This document shows positions 19,089 through 27,953 of a stretch of 64,000 nucleotides of DNA, in pieces. The DNA is taken from contig NZ_JARTLM010000008.1 in NCBI RefSeq assembly GCF_029625905.1, positions 86,097-150,096 of the forward strand. Direction: 5' to 3'. Under the pieces are notes generated by a model. That model was given only the letters and a program-made list of their open reading frames with translations, searched no databases and had not been told where the DNA came from. The position numbers and the translations under genes were made by a program. The DNA comes from Hydrogenovibrio sp. 3SP14C1 (GTDB lineage Bacteria; Pseudomonadota; Gammaproteobacteria; Thiomicrospirales; Thiomicrospiraceae). How positions within the stretch are numbered: position 1 is the first letter of the stretch; the number at the start of each line of letters is the position of its first letter.

Positions 19089-21020
19089 ATGGTTTTGGAT
19101 AAAGAGTTTCTTGGACAGTTGTTGTTGGAAAAGAGTTTATGGTGGTGTTTTAGTCTGTCAGAAACGCAAAAAGGCTTTCAAGCATCTAAAGCCTTGGAAG
19201 AGAAGATTGGAACGAAAATAACCGACTATGAAACTTTTTTATCTTGTTTGGTGCCAGAAAGTCGGAACCAAGTCGTTTATAAATTGGACAATGCCGGACG
19301 CCAAATAAAAAAAGGAGAGCGCATTTTAATTGGATTTAAAGTGGGCGACCAAATCACTTGGCTGATTAATGAGTTGAATTTGACTGAAAAAAAAGGGGTT
19401 CCAGTCGCTTATTCCACTTGTTTAGAAGTCTCGGAAATGCATGAGCTTGAAGAGAAGCTGATTGAATCACATAGTCAGCTGATTATTGATCAGCTTCAAG
19501 CCAAAGAAGAAATGGCGAAGAAGGAAACAGAGCTACTACAACAGCAATACAGTGAACAAACTCAGTTTTTAGCAATGCTGAGTCATGAATTACGCTCGCC
19601 ATTAATGGGAATGAATAGTCTGATTTCCATTATTAAAGACAGGTCTTTAAAGCGAGAACCTATTTCAGGGCAGTTAAAAGTGATGCGCCTGACGATTGAT
19701 CAGTTAAATTTTTTGATTAACGATATTTTAACTTTCTCCCAAACCGAGTTTAATCGAATTCAATTGAATCCGACCGTGTTTGCGTTGGACGAAATGGCTG
19801 ATTATGTCAGTCATTTAACCAAGTCCATTGCTTCTGAAAAAGGCATCTTCGTTTCATTTTCATTGAACAGTCAAACCAACTGTTTTTATGGCGACCTTGT
19901 TCGAATTTCACAAGTGCTGGTCAATTTGATTGTGAACGCGATTAAATTTACTGAGTTTGGTGGGGTGTTTGTTGAAATTAAAGGCTCAGATAAGCAACTG
20001 GAACTACATATTTCCGATTCAGGTGAAGGAATTGCCGAAGCAGAGTTAGGGAGTATTTTTAAACCCTTTAAACAGCTCGAATCGAAAGGCAGTATGCAAT
20101 ATATTGGGTCTGGATTAGGGTTGGCGATTGTAAAAACATTGGTTGATTTAATGGGCGGTACCATTGAGGTGGAATCTACCAAAGGCGTTGGCACCTCTTT
20201 CATTGTTAAACTGCCAACGAAGCCAGGTACTTGCGCTCAGGTTAAGAAACCGAAAACAGTAACAGAGCCCATTGCTGATTTGCCGCGATCAAGAACATGC
20301 AATTTTCATGTGTTGATCGCTGATGATTCTGTGATTAACAGAGAAGTACTTGAAACTTTTTTACATCAATTAAATTGTACGGTTGATCAAGCGCAAGATG
20401 GCACCCAGGCCTGGGAGAAATTTCAACAAGGGTCATATGATTTTGTATTTTTGGATATTCAGATGCCAGGCTTGGACGGGATCCAAGTGTGTCAGAAAAT
20501 CAGGGCATTACCGGTTAACCAGAAAAAGAAATTAAAAGGTATTTTTGCGCTAACGGCAGCTCATACAGAAGCGGAAGTAGAGTTGGAAGGTATAAAGGTC
20601 GATAAGTCGATTTTTGATGAATGGTTAGAAAAGCCTGCCTCGCAAGATAAAATTATTCATTTATTGGAATGCACACAACACGCTAGTAATGAAGTGGAAA
20701 AGGAAAATGAGCAAGCTTTAGATATCGAAATGACAGATCATTTTTCACAAACGATCCCGGAAGAACTGAAACACCTGATTCCGAAGTTTATTGAAAATAC
20801 AGCAGATGAAATTAAACACTTGAGAAATGAGATTGAAGCCGACAATGAGAAAGAAGTTAGAAAGATACTTCATCGCCTAAAAGGCAATATGATGCTGTTT
20901 AATTTAGACTACATGGTGCAGATTGTGAAGAAGTTAGAGCAACTCGATAACTATGATGATAAGTCGAATGTCTATTGCATGGTGGGGCAGGTTGAAAAAA
21001 TTTTAAATGGTTTGTATTAA
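19089..21020 (+). CDS. Soluble hybrid sensor histidine kinase with receiver and HPt domains
   Basis: A 643-residue tripartite kinase. No transmembrane segment is apparent, so it is probably cytoplasmic. Order: PAS-like sensor (about 1-115), coiled coil (about 118-155), HisKA with His166 (FLAMLSHELRSPL), HATPase with the N-box near Asn283 and glycine boxes DSGEGIAE and GSGLGLAIV, receiver with Asp456 (FLDIQMPGLDG), and a C-terminal HPt with His595 (HRLKGN). This is a BarA/ArcB-like phosphorelay layout without the membrane part. The LuxR-type regulator 72 bp downstream is the likely output; that pairing is inferred from adjacency. Confidence 0.93.
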   Translation: MVLDKEFLGQLLLEKSLWWCFSLSETQKGFQASKALEEKIGTKITDYETFLSCLVPESRNQVVYKLDNAGRQIKKGERILIGFKVGDQITWLINELNLTEKKGVPVAYSTCLEVSEMHELEEKLIESHSQLIIDQLQAKEEMAKKETELLQQQYSEQTQFLAMLSHELRSPLMGMNSLISIIKDRSLKREPISGQLKVMRLTIDQLNFLINDILTFSQTEFNRIQLNPTVFALDEMADYVSHLTKSIASEKGIFVSFSLNSQTNCFYGDLVRISQVLVNLIVNAIKFTEFGGVFVEIKGSDKQLELHISDSGEGIAEAELGSIFKPFKQLESKGSMQYIGSGLGLAIVKTLVDLMGGTIEVESTKGVGTSFIVKLPTKPGTCAQVKKPKTVTEPIADLPRSRTCNFHVLIADDSVINREVLETFLHQLNCTVDQAQDGTQAWEKFQQGSYDFVFLDIQMPGLDGIQVCQKIRALPVNQKKKLKGIFALTAAHTEAEVELEGIKVDKSIFDEWLEKPASQDKIIHLLECTQHASNEVEKENEQALDIEMTDHFSQTIPEELKHLIPKFIENTADEIKHLRNEIEADNEKEVRKILHRLKGNMMLFNLDYMVQIVKKLEQLDNYDDKSNVYCMVGQVEKILNGLY

Positions 21021-21079
21021 TTTTGACCCAAAAACGTCTATAATATTTCCAATTAATACATAATTTTACGATTAATACA
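21013..21079. promoter_or_regulatory. Triple 9-mer ATTAATACA cluster upstream of the response regulator
   Basis: ATTAATACA occurs at 21052-21060 and 21071-21079, 19 bp apart, and in inverted orientation (TGTATTAAT) at 21013-21021 overlapping the kinase stop. A TATAAT hexamer lies between the copies at 21040-21045. Three copies in 67 bp upstream of a DNA-binding response regulator suggest an operator, perhaps autoregulatory. The binding protein is inferred. Confidence 0.45.
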
Positions 21080-21092
21080 GAAAGGATTTCGC

Positions 21093-21791
21093 ATGGCAAA
21101 GGCAAAACCTAAAGTACTCCTAGCAGAAGATCATGATTTGGTTCGAGCTGGATTTAAATCCATTTTAGATTCGGATGGCACCGTTAAGGTCATCGCTGAA
21201 GCACAAGATGGCGAAACAACCCTTTCCTTGATTGAAGAAAAGCAACCGGATATTTTAATCATCGATTTATCCATGCCTAAATTAAGCGGGTTGGCGGTGA
21301 TTACGCAGCTTAAAAAGCAAAAAAATCCAATCAAGGTAATTGTTTTGACCGCTGCTGAAGCCCCGAATGTGTGGAAAGAAGTATTGGATTTGGGTGTTGA
21401 AGGGTTGGCGCTTAAGTCAGTCTCTAAAGCAGAGCTTGTGTCGGGGATTAAGTCTGTTATTGCCGAGGAAAACTTTATTCATTCTGAAATTCAACCAAGC
21501 CTGGATGCTTATCTTGCTGAGTTAGAAGAACAGAAAGTCCCGGAAGAAAATACTGGAGATAAGCCGAGTCGTCCTAAGAAGCTGTCAGTTCGTGAAAAGC
21601 AAGTTATTAAGCTGGTTGCGGAAGGATACAAAACCAAGGATATTGCTGATATGTTGGAAATCAGTGACCGTACGGTTTCTAAGCACAGAGAAAATATTAT
21701 GACGAAGCTAGGCATGACAGCCTCGGCAGAGCTAGTGAATTACGCAAGCCATATTGGGTTGCTTAAAGTCGCTCTGGATGAAATTCGTTAA
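21093..21791 (+). CDS. LuxR/NarL-family response regulator
   Basis: A 232-residue two-domain regulator. The receiver (about 5-125) has Asp12/Asp13 in LLAEDHDLVRAG, phospho-acceptor Asp58 in IIDLSMPKLSG and the switch Thr in VLTAAEA. A linker of about 40 charged residues follows, then a LuxR helix-turn-helix (about 165-225: LSVREKQVIKLVAEGYKTKDIADML … TVSKHRENIMTKL, shown in part). The ribosome binding site AGAAAGG precedes ATG 21093. It follows the hybrid kinase and is closed by a strong terminator, so the pair forms a self-contained signalling unit whose target genes are unknown. Confidence 0.94.
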   Translation: MAKAKPKVLLAEDHDLVRAGFKSILDSDGTVKVIAEAQDGETTLSLIEEKQPDILIIDLSMPKLSGLAVITQLKKQKNPIKVIVLTAAEAPNVWKEVLDLGVEGLALKSVSKAELVSGIKSVIAEENFIHSEIQPSLDAYLAELEEQKVPEENTGDKPSRPKKLSVREKQVIKLVAEGYKTKDIADMLEISDRTVSKHRENIMTKLGMTASAELVNYASHIGLLKVALDEIR

Positions 21792-21813
21792 GAGTGCAAT
21801 TTATAATTGTTCA

Positions 21814-21843
21814 TAAAAAAGGGGCTTTTTAGCCCCTTTTTTT
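21814..21843. terminator. Bidirectional intrinsic terminator
   Basis: AAAAAAGGGGC / GCCCCTTTTTTT with a short T-rich loop lies between the response regulator and the convergent SQR-like gene. A/T runs on both sides let it serve either strand. Confidence 0.88.
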
Positions 21844-21859
21844 ATTGTAACCGTGCGTG

Positions 21860-22984
21860 TTATTTATATTGTTTGATATACCAACGCTCAAAGAATCGTT
21901 TCGCAAAGTGCATTAAACGACATTGCGGTAACATGATGGTGCCTTTCTCTGTACGTTTAATCAACACTCCATGAGAAAGTGTATCAATAATACAAAGTAA
22001 TTCATGTTTGAATTTTTCAAATTCAGTTTTACCATACAATTCAGAGATCAAGTTTCGGCTGGCGGCGACGGCCTGTAAATCAGCCATATGAGCTTGTTTG
22101 GCCTGCCAATCAGGCCCAGGGAAGCTTCCCGCATCACCGGCAACATACGTCTTTTTCATGCCTTCAACCTGACAGAACTCGTTGGCTTTAATGAGCCCGC
22201 CTTCAGATTTTGCAATGGCTGAATTTTGTGACCAGGCGGGTCCAGTCATGCCGGGCATGAACAAAATCAAATCGGCATCAATTTCACCCCCTTCGGTGAT
22301 GACTTTATTAGATTCAAATCCTTTCATTTTGTGGCCCAAATGGGTTTTGATGTCACGTTTAGTCATCATTTTCAAAACAGCATCAGGGACTTTGTCCCCC
22401 AATCGTTTACCAGGCTTGGGCGCGGGATTAAAGAAAACCAGTTCAAAGTTTTTTCGGCGGCCTTGTTGTCTGAGTAAGGTATCGATTCCAAATAAAAATT
22501 CAAACATAGGGCCACCACGCATAGCAGAAGGCTCCTTTGGATTTCCACCAAATCCAATGGCTATGGTGCCACCGGATAGCTTATCTAAGCGGTCTTTAAT
22601 CTCTTCAGCCGCTTTGATCCCTTCGCAAGGAGTAATAATGTGTTCAATCCCAGGAAGTTTTTTAATGAATCGACCTCCTGAGGCAATGATTAATCCATCG
22701 TTGCGGAATTCCCCTTTGTCGGTGTGAACTACGCGTCCTTCATCGGTGATGTCCGTGACGGAAGCACTGATATGTTCGACTGTTTGTCGATTGAAGTAAT
22801 TGGTTAAATCAATTTTTAAGTCTTCAGCTTTACGAAGCTTAGACGGGATCCAGATTAAACTCGGAAGATAAACCAATTCTTTAGATGGCGAAATAACGGT
22901 AATTTTAGCAGTGGGTGCGAGTTTTCGGGTTTGTTTTATCGCAGTCAAAGCGGCAAATCCTGTACCAAGAATGGTGATATTCAT
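21860..22984 (-). CDS. FAD-dependent oxidoreductase of the sulfide:quinone oxidoreductase family
   Basis: A 374-residue flavoprotein of the SQR/flavocytochrome c sulfide dehydrogenase/NDH-2 superfamily. It opens with the dinucleotide-binding motif ILGTGFAALTA and has the second FAD segment TYVAGDAGSFPG near residue 279. Cysteines are at 120, 271, 331 and 355. Classical SQRs use three cysteines, one near residue 160; here that region reads SAMRGGPMFEF without cysteine. Sulfide oxidation at the membrane fits a sulfur-oxidising host, but the subtype and substrate are uncertain. The C-terminal basic amphipathic stretch could attach it to the membrane. Confidence 0.75.
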   Translation of the reverse strand: MNITILGTGFAALTAIKQTRKLAPTAKITVISPSKELVYLPSLIWIPSKLRKAEDLKIDLTNYFNRQTVEHISASVTDITDEGRVVHTDKGEFRNDGLIIASGGRFIKKLPGIEHIITPCEGIKAAEEIKDRLDKLSGGTIAIGFGGNPKEPSAMRGGPMFEFLFGIDTLLRQQGRRKNFELVFFNPAPKPGKRLGDKVPDAVLKMMTKRDIKTHLGHKMKGFESNKVITEGGEIDADLILFMPGMTGPAWSQNSAIAKSEGGLIKANEFCQVEGMKKTYVAGDAGSFPGPDWQAKQAHMADLQAVAASRNLISELYGKTEFEKFKHELLCIIDTLSHGVLIKRTEKGTIMLPQCRLMHFAKRFFERWYIKQYK

Positions 22985-23202
22985 CAGTGTTTAATCCTTT
23001 TTAATCGAAAAAGCCATCATATAAGAAGACAGTTTTTTTCTAAAATAGAAAAAAGTTAAGAGTCTTAATAAAAAATAATTATGAGAGCGTCGTTTTATCG
23101 TGTTTTTTTAAACGGTATGAAATTTATTATACGGGTTTAACCTAGTGTTTTAGTAAGAATATCCGCTATACTCTTTTTCTAGAAAATTGAGTAGGAAAAA
23201 AC

Positions 23203-23817
23203 ATGGCAAGCCAAGTCGACCCATTAGCAGAGAAACACAATAAAATCATGAAACGCCGCAAAGCGTTTATGGATCATAAAATTCAAATCGCGACGGATTC
23301 TAAAGGTATTTTGTTGGTCAATACCGGAGATGGAAAAGGCAAAAGCAGTTCGGCATTTGGAATGGTCGTTCGTGCTTTAGGGCATGATATGAAGGTCGCT
23401 GTGGTTCAGTTTATTAAAGGGGCGATGGAAACAGGAGAAGAGCGTTTTTTTAAACGGTTTCCTGATGAGATTGTCTTTAAAGCGATGGGGGAAGGGTTTA
23501 CTTGGGATACTCAAGATAGAACGCGTGATATTGAAATTTGTGAATTGGCTTGGGCGCAGGCAAAGTCTTTTTTACAAGATGATTCCATCGATCTTGTGGT
23601 ATTAGACGAGTTAAATGTGGCGTTGAGTTTTCAATACCTAGATTTTGATGTTATTCGGCAAGATATTGAAACACGCTGTCCTGGTCAGCATCTCATTATT
23701 ACCGGACGAGGCGCGCCGGATGCCTTGGTTGATATGGCTGATACCGTCACTGAAATGACTTTGGTGAAGCATGCCTTTGATAAAGGGGTTCAGGCGCAAC
23801 TGGGCATAGAGTTATAA
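23203..23817 (+). CDS. cobO: Cob(I)yrinic acid a,c-diamide adenosyltransferase (CobA/CobO/BtuR type)
   Basis: Transfers the adenosyl group of ATP to cobalt(I) corrinoids, for de novo synthesis or salvage of B12. The protein is 204 residues. The P-loop NTGDGKGKSSSAFG is near residue 45 and VVLDELNVALSFQYL carries the acidic motif near 140. The N-terminal 30 basic residues resemble the BtuR extension over the active site. No other cobalamin genes are near, so it may serve salvage. It diverges from the SQR-like gene across 218 bp in which no cobalamin riboswitch could be recognised. Confidence 0.94.
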   Translation: MASQVDPLAEKHNKIMKRRKAFMDHKIQIATDSKGILLVNTGDGKGKSSSAFGMVVRALGHDMKVAVVQFIKGAMETGEERFFKRFPDEIVFKAMGEGFTWDTQDRTRDIEICELAWAQAKSFLQDDSIDLVVLDELNVALSFQYLDFDVIRQDIETRCPGQHLIITGRGAPDALVDMADTVTEMTLVKHAFDKGVQAQLGIEL

Positions 23818-23943
23818 CGTTGTTTTTTAAGTTTTATTCGCATTCTTTTAGTGCGAGTTCTTTTAAAAGCTTTCCTTTGTTTTTTATGTGGCCTTAAAAC
23901 GTGTAAAATATGGTCATATGTGCGCAAAGAAGAGGAAGGGATT

Positions 23944-24240
23944 ATGAAATGGTTTTTAGTGCCCGTAATATTGTTCAATCTTATTATTTTGTCCGGTTGT
24001 GAAAAGGTCTCTAATACTGCAAAAAACATTCAATCTGATTGGGTGGGGCTGGATCGTAAAATAGAAATTTATAGCTGTTATTCTGGCAAGTTAATGAAAA
24101 CCTATAAAGGCAGTGTCAGACTTAACCCAGATGATAAAATTACCTCGTCAACATCGTTTTTGGTGGATGGTAAGAAGTTACATACTAATATGTGTTATAT
24201 CGTTTCTGAAATAGGAATGAAAGAAGAACCTGCTAACTAA
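23944..24240 (+). CDS. Small putative lipoprotein, unknown function
   Basis: A 98-residue protein. ATG 23944 has a strong ribosome binding site (GAGGAAGGG); the longer frame from 23851 has none. The N-terminus MKWFLVPVILFNLIILSGC is a lipoprotein signal with lipobox LSGC, cysteine at residue 19. The mature part of about 80 residues contains two more cysteines (IYSCYSG and NMCYIV) that could form a disulfide, plus beta-strand-like segments. I do not recognise the family. It is followed 48 bp later by another lipoprotein gene, then a diguanylate cyclase. Confidence 0.7.
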   Translation: MKWFLVPVILFNLIILSGCEKVSNTAKNIQSDWVGLDRKIEIYSCYSGKLMKTYKGSVRLNPDDKITSSTSFLVDGKKLHTNMCYIVSEIGMKEEPAN

Positions 24241-24288
24241 GTGAAAAGCAGGAACTCAAAAGCTGATTTAACTGAATTAAGAGAAAAA

Positions 24289-24627
24289 ATGAAATCGATA
24301 ACTAAATTATTAATGGCAGGCCTGGTTGTTTTTTTGGCCGGGTGTTCAGGGGTTCAAACCAGAGAGATGGGTCAAGATGTATATTTTTTAACCGATTTCT
24401 ATAACGAGCCTCCAACCAGTTTTTCGAGCTGGGCTCTAGAAAGCCAAGCCGATGATCTCTGCCCAATTGGCTACGATGTGTTGAGTAAAAATGCCGGAAA
24501 AGCAGGTGAATTTGGCTATAACGATTTCACCTGTGCAGCCGGCCAAGCTTGTGATTATGTCATGGAATGGCGTATTCGTTGTTCTGACAAGCCAAAACAA
24601 GAAACGTCTATTTTTGGTAAGACTTAA
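24289..24627 (+). CDS. Small putative lipoprotein, unknown function
   Basis: A 112-residue protein from ATG 24289 (AAGAGA upstream). Signal peptide MKSITKLLMAGLVVFLAGC has lipobox LAGC. The mature domain has four cysteines (LCPIG, FTCAAG, QACDYV, IRCSDK), suggesting a small disulfide-bonded periplasmic domain, and ends with a polar tail. I do not recognise the family. Its position between the other lipoprotein and the diguanylate cyclase suggests co-expression; function is not inferred. Confidence 0.7.
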   Translation: MKSITKLLMAGLVVFLAGCSGVQTREMGQDVYFLTDFYNEPPTSFSSWALESQADDLCPIGYDVLSKNAGKAGEFGYNDFTCAAGQACDYVMEWRIRCSDKPKQETSIFGKT

Positions 24628-24665
24628 TTCAATTAATGAAAAGATGATTTGAGAACGTTTGTTGA

Positions 24666-25901
24666 ATGGCTTTTTTAAAACATTATACCTGGTTGTTGGG
24701 TTTGACCGCATTTGCCGTATGGCAAATGCCAAGTATCCTGACGTGGCCACTTAGCACCCAGAAACTATTGCCTTGGTTACCCTATGTGATTGCGGGGCTT
24801 GGGGTGTTTGTTGGTATCTTCTTAAATCGCTTACAGCCCATTCTGATTTTACTCAGCCTTGTCTGTTTCAATATCGGCATGCAGTACTTTATCCCTGCGG
24901 GCTCAACTGGCCTGACAGCGGTGACTTTGTTTCCTGTTTTGTCGATATTACTGCCCTTAAATTTATTGATCTGGTTATTGCTTCCTGAGCGTGGCATTCA
25001 TGATAAAGTCTATGTTTTATTCCAGTTGGTTTTACTGGTCGGACAAGTCTATTTAGTTTATTGGGTGATGGAAAACCTCCCTTTGACTTATTGGCAATGG
25101 ATTTCTCAACCCATTGAGATTGAAGGGTTTAACGTATCGAAAACCGCTTTTATTACGATGGTCACGGTTTGGCTAATTTTAATGTTACGAAATGCGTTAT
25201 TAAACCAGCCTAAGGTGCTTGATAGAACGGTTGTGTTTGTCTTGTTCTTGATGGGGTTTGGTTTAAATTCTTTTTATCAATTCGGTGCGATTGCGTGGAT
25301 GTCTTCGTTTGCTGCCACGATGATCTTGTTATCGCTGATCTTTGATGCTCATCACATTGCGTACACTGATCAGTTAACGGGCTTGAATGGTCGCCGAGCT
25401 CTGTTGGAATCCTTTTTAGGTCTCGGACGGAAATATAGCATTTCGATGATGGATATCGATCATTTTAAATCTTTTAACGATACCTATGGACATGATGTTG
25501 GCGATGCCGTTTTAAGAACGGTCGCTTTTGAGCTCTCGTTAATTTCAACCGGTCATGTTTATCGCTATGGTGGAGAAGAGTTTACCATTGTGTTTAAAGG
25601 CAAGCAGGCCGAGCAGGTAAAACCTGCCTTAGAAGCGGTCAGAAAAGCAATTGCAGACCGAGTTTTGAGTGTTCAAAAACAAGGGCAGCAAGTTGAAACC
25701 AAAGTGACCGTCAGTTTTGGGCTTGCGGAACGTAATGACCAATTTAAAAAACCTGAAGAGGTCATGAAAGCAGCGGATGAAGCTTTGTATGCAGCAAAGA
25801 AAGCCGGTCGAAATCGTGTTGTAGTGTATGGTGAGTCTTCCAAAGCGCCACCTAAATCAACTAAGCCAGCTCGAAAAGCAGTTAAAACACAAAAATCTTA
25901 A
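24666..25901 (+). CDS. Membrane-bound diguanylate cyclase (GGDEF)
   Basis: A 411-residue protein making cyclic di-GMP. The N-terminal half (about 1-230) has six or seven hydrophobic helices with short loops and no known sensor domain. The GGDEF domain (about 235-390) begins DQLTGLNGRRAL, has the metal Asp in MMDIDHFKSFND and the active motif YRYGGEEFTIVF. The positions that would form the RxxD inhibitory site read ISTG, so product feedback at that site is probably absent. A basic tail rich in Lys/Pro/Thr ends the protein. The fkpB ribosome binding site lies 32 bp past its stop. Confidence 0.92.
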   Translation: MAFLKHYTWLLGLTAFAVWQMPSILTWPLSTQKLLPWLPYVIAGLGVFVGIFLNRLQPILILLSLVCFNIGMQYFIPAGSTGLTAVTLFPVLSILLPLNLLIWLLLPERGIHDKVYVLFQLVLLVGQVYLVYWVMENLPLTYWQWISQPIEIEGFNVSKTAFITMVTVWLILMLRNALLNQPKVLDRTVVFVLFLMGFGLNSFYQFGAIAWMSSFAATMILLSLIFDAHHIAYTDQLTGLNGRRALLESFLGLGRKYSISMMDIDHFKSFNDTYGHDVGDAVLRTVAFELSLISTGHVYRYGGEEFTIVFKGKQAEQVKPALEAVRKAIADRVLSVQKQGQQVETKVTVSFGLAERNDQFKKPEEVMKAADEALYAAKKAGRNRVVVYGESSKAPPKSTKPARKAVKTQKS

Positions 25902-25947
25902 AACAACTGGTCAAGTTAAACCAAATGAGTCGAAAGGTAATGCCGTG

Positions 25948-26394
25948 ATGAACCCTGAAAATGTTAAAACCGTTCAAGAAAACAGTGAAATCGAAATCAG
26001 CTTTAAGCTAAGTTTGCTTGACGGCACCTTGGTCGAGCAAACAGAAGAAGATGAAGTGTTTGCTTTTCAAATAGGAGATGGTCAGTTTCTGAATAACCTA
26101 GATGAATTATTAATTGGTCTAGAAGTGGGGACAACAGGTAAGTTTACCCTGATGCCCGAGCAAGCATTTGGGCTACCAGATCCCGTAAATTTCCAAACAG
26201 TTCCAAAGTCAGATTTTCCAGAAGATATGCCATTGGAAGAGGGGTATGTTATTGGCTTCAATACGCCGACAGGAGAAGAGGTGCCGGCAACGATATATGA
26301 AGTTAAAGAAGACGGTGTCGTCATTGACTTTAATCACCCTTTGGCAGGTCAAGTTATCGTATTTGAAGCAAAAATCGAATCGATTGTAAGCTAG
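25948..26394 (+). CDS. fkpB: FKBP-type peptidyl-prolyl cis-trans isomerase (SlpA/FkpB)
   Basis: A 148-residue SlyD-like isomerase with chaperone activity. ATG 25948 (or GTG 25945) follows AAAGG. The FKBP part is interrupted by an insert-in-flap region (about 75-130, beginning after EQAFGLPDP), as in SlyD/SlpA. It lacks the His/Cys-rich metal tail of SlyD, so it is SlpA-like. No lspA or ispH flanks it, unlike the E. coli context. Its 3' end overlaps the convergent PP0621-like gene by four bases. Confidence 0.9.
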   Translation: MNPENVKTVQENSEIEISFKLSLLDGTLVEQTEEDEVFAFQIGDGQFLNNLDELLIGLEVGTTGKFTLMPEQAFGLPDPVNFQTVPKSDFPEDMPLEEGYVIGFNTPTGEEVPATIYEVKEDGVVIDFNHPLAGQVIVFEAKIESIVS

Positions 26395-26657
26395 TCACTG
26401 TTTTTGTTTGCAAGCACCTTATGTTCTTCAGAACAAAAGAAGTGTGATTGATCAGTATTTGTTTGGAGGATTGCTTCAGTCTTTGGAATATGGACACCAC
26501 AAACTTCACAGGCAACCATTTCTTTAGGATGGTCATAATCCGCTTTTTGACGGTTTTCTTGCTCCTTTAAAGCACGAATTGCATTAATGCGTTTCAAGCT
26601 AAAACGGATCACTAAGAAGATAAAAAATACGAATAATAAAAAAAATAAGGCTCTCAT
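26391..26657 (-). CDS. PP0621-like small membrane zinc-ribbon protein
   Basis: An 88-residue protein. A single N-terminal membrane helix (about 3-20, MRALFFLLFVFFIFLVI) is followed by a basic linker and a cytoplasmic metal-binding end with CEVCGVHIP near residue 50 and FFCSEEH near 75, a Cys2-Cys-His type arrangement. This layout matches the PP0621 family, conserved and uncharacterised in gammaproteobacteria. It is convergent with fkpB, overlapping by four bases. Confidence 0.78.
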   Translation of the reverse strand: MRALFFLLFVFFIFLVIRFSLKRINAIRALKEQENRQKADYDHPKEMVACEVCGVHIPKTEAILQTNTDQSHFFCSEEHKVLANKNSD

Positions 26658-26780
26658 CAGGTTTTTCAGCTCTTGTTTAATGCATTTATTGTCTAAAAAT
26701 CATAAAATAATTGCAATTTAAATCTCACAATGTCTCTCGATTCATAGTAATTGAGTAGTGTAACCTTTTAAAGGCATTCA

Positions 26781-27953
26781 ATGAACTTACATGAATATCA
26801 AGCAAAATCACTGTTTCAGCAGTACGGTATCCCGGTTCCAAAAGGGGTAATGATTAACGACTTGGCAGAACTCCAAGCCGCGCTCAATCAAATTGATTCA
26901 AAAGGCTGGGTCGTCAAAGCACAGATTCATGCTGGTGCTCGAGGAAAAGCAGGTGGGGTAAAGCTTGTTGAGACAGCTGAAGAAGCCGAGCAGGTTGCTT
27001 CAGAGTTGTTGGGAAGTTCATTAGCCACGATACAGACAGCAGGCAAAGCACTACCGATTAATGCCTTGTTGATTGAGCAAACTTTAGATATATACCAAGA
27101 GTTTTATCTCAGTTTGATGGTGGATCGTGTAACGAAAACACATACCTTTGTTATTTCTGCTGCAGGTGGCATGGACATTGAGTTGGTAGCAGAAGCATCG
27201 CCAGAAAAGATTTTTTCTATTCATATTGACCCAACGGTAGGATTAATGCCTTACCAGTGTCGTGAAATTGCATTTGCATTGGGCTTGACGGGCACCGCAT
27301 TTAAGCAAATGGCGACGGTTATGAAAGGGTTTTATCAGTTGGCACTAGATAAAGACGTTGCTTTGTTGGAAATCAATCCATTGGTTTTAACAGCTGAAAA
27401 TGAATTGGTTGCATTGGATGCTAAGGTCAATATTGATTCTAATGCCCTTTATCGTCAGCCAGGCCTGGTGGAAATGCGTGATATTTCTCAAGAAGATGCC
27501 CGTGAGGCAAAAGCGGCAGATCACCAATTAAATTATATTGCATTGGACGGTAATATTGGTTGTATGGTCAATGGTGCCGGGTTGGCCATGGCAACCATGG
27601 ATTTAATTAAACTGAATGGCGGAGAACCGGCCAACTTTTTAGATGTGGGGGGCGGTGCAACCCCTGAACGGGTTGCTGAAGCGTTTAAACTTATTTTATC
27701 TTCATCTGATGTGCAATCGATTTTGGTGAATATCTTTGGTGGGATTGTGCGTTGCGATTTAATTGCAGACGGTATTATTCAAGCTGTACAAGAAGTGGGG
27801 TTAGCGATTCCGGTGGTGGTTCGATTAGAAGGAACAAATGTGGCTTTAGGAAAAGAAAAGTTAGCAAACAGCGGTTTAAGCATTATCACGGCTGATGGTC
27901 TGGCTGATGCAGCAGAAAAAGTCGTTGCCGTCGCTTTGGAGGCCAATCAATGA
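26781..27953 (+). CDS. sucC: Succinyl-CoA synthetase beta subunit
   Basis: ATP-grasp subunit of the succinate–CoA ligase that makes ATP (or GTP) from succinyl-CoA. The protein is 390 residues. N-terminus [20 protein letters not shown], the nucleotide-binding [17 protein letters not shown] and the C-terminal [16 protein letters not shown] are diagnostic. It overlaps sucD by ATGA. No sucAB or lpd lies upstream, so the pair is not part of an oxoglutarate dehydrogenase operon here. Confidence 0.97.
   Translation: MNLHEYQAKSLFQQYGIPVPKGVMINDLAELQAALNQIDSKGWVVKAQIHAGARGKAGGVKLVETAEEAEQVASELLGSSLATIQTAGKALPINALLIEQTLDIYQEFYLSLMVDRVTKTHTFVISAAGGMDIELVAEASPEKIFSIHIDPTVGLMPYQCREIAFALGLTGTAFKQMATVMKGFYQLALDKDVALLEINPLVLTAENELVALDAKVNIDSNALYRQPGLVEMRDISQEDAREAKAADHQLNYIALDGNIGCMVNGAGLAMATMDLIKLNGGEPANFLDVGGGATPERVAEAFKLILSSSDVQSILVNIFGGIVRCDLIADGIIQAVQEVGLAIPVVVRLEGTNVALGKEKLANSGLSIITADGLADAAEKVVAVALEANQ

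Noticed and set aside
22985-23202. Cobalamin riboswitch before cobO
   Set aside because: No B12-box-like sequence was found in the gap, which is AT-rich and unstructured by eye.
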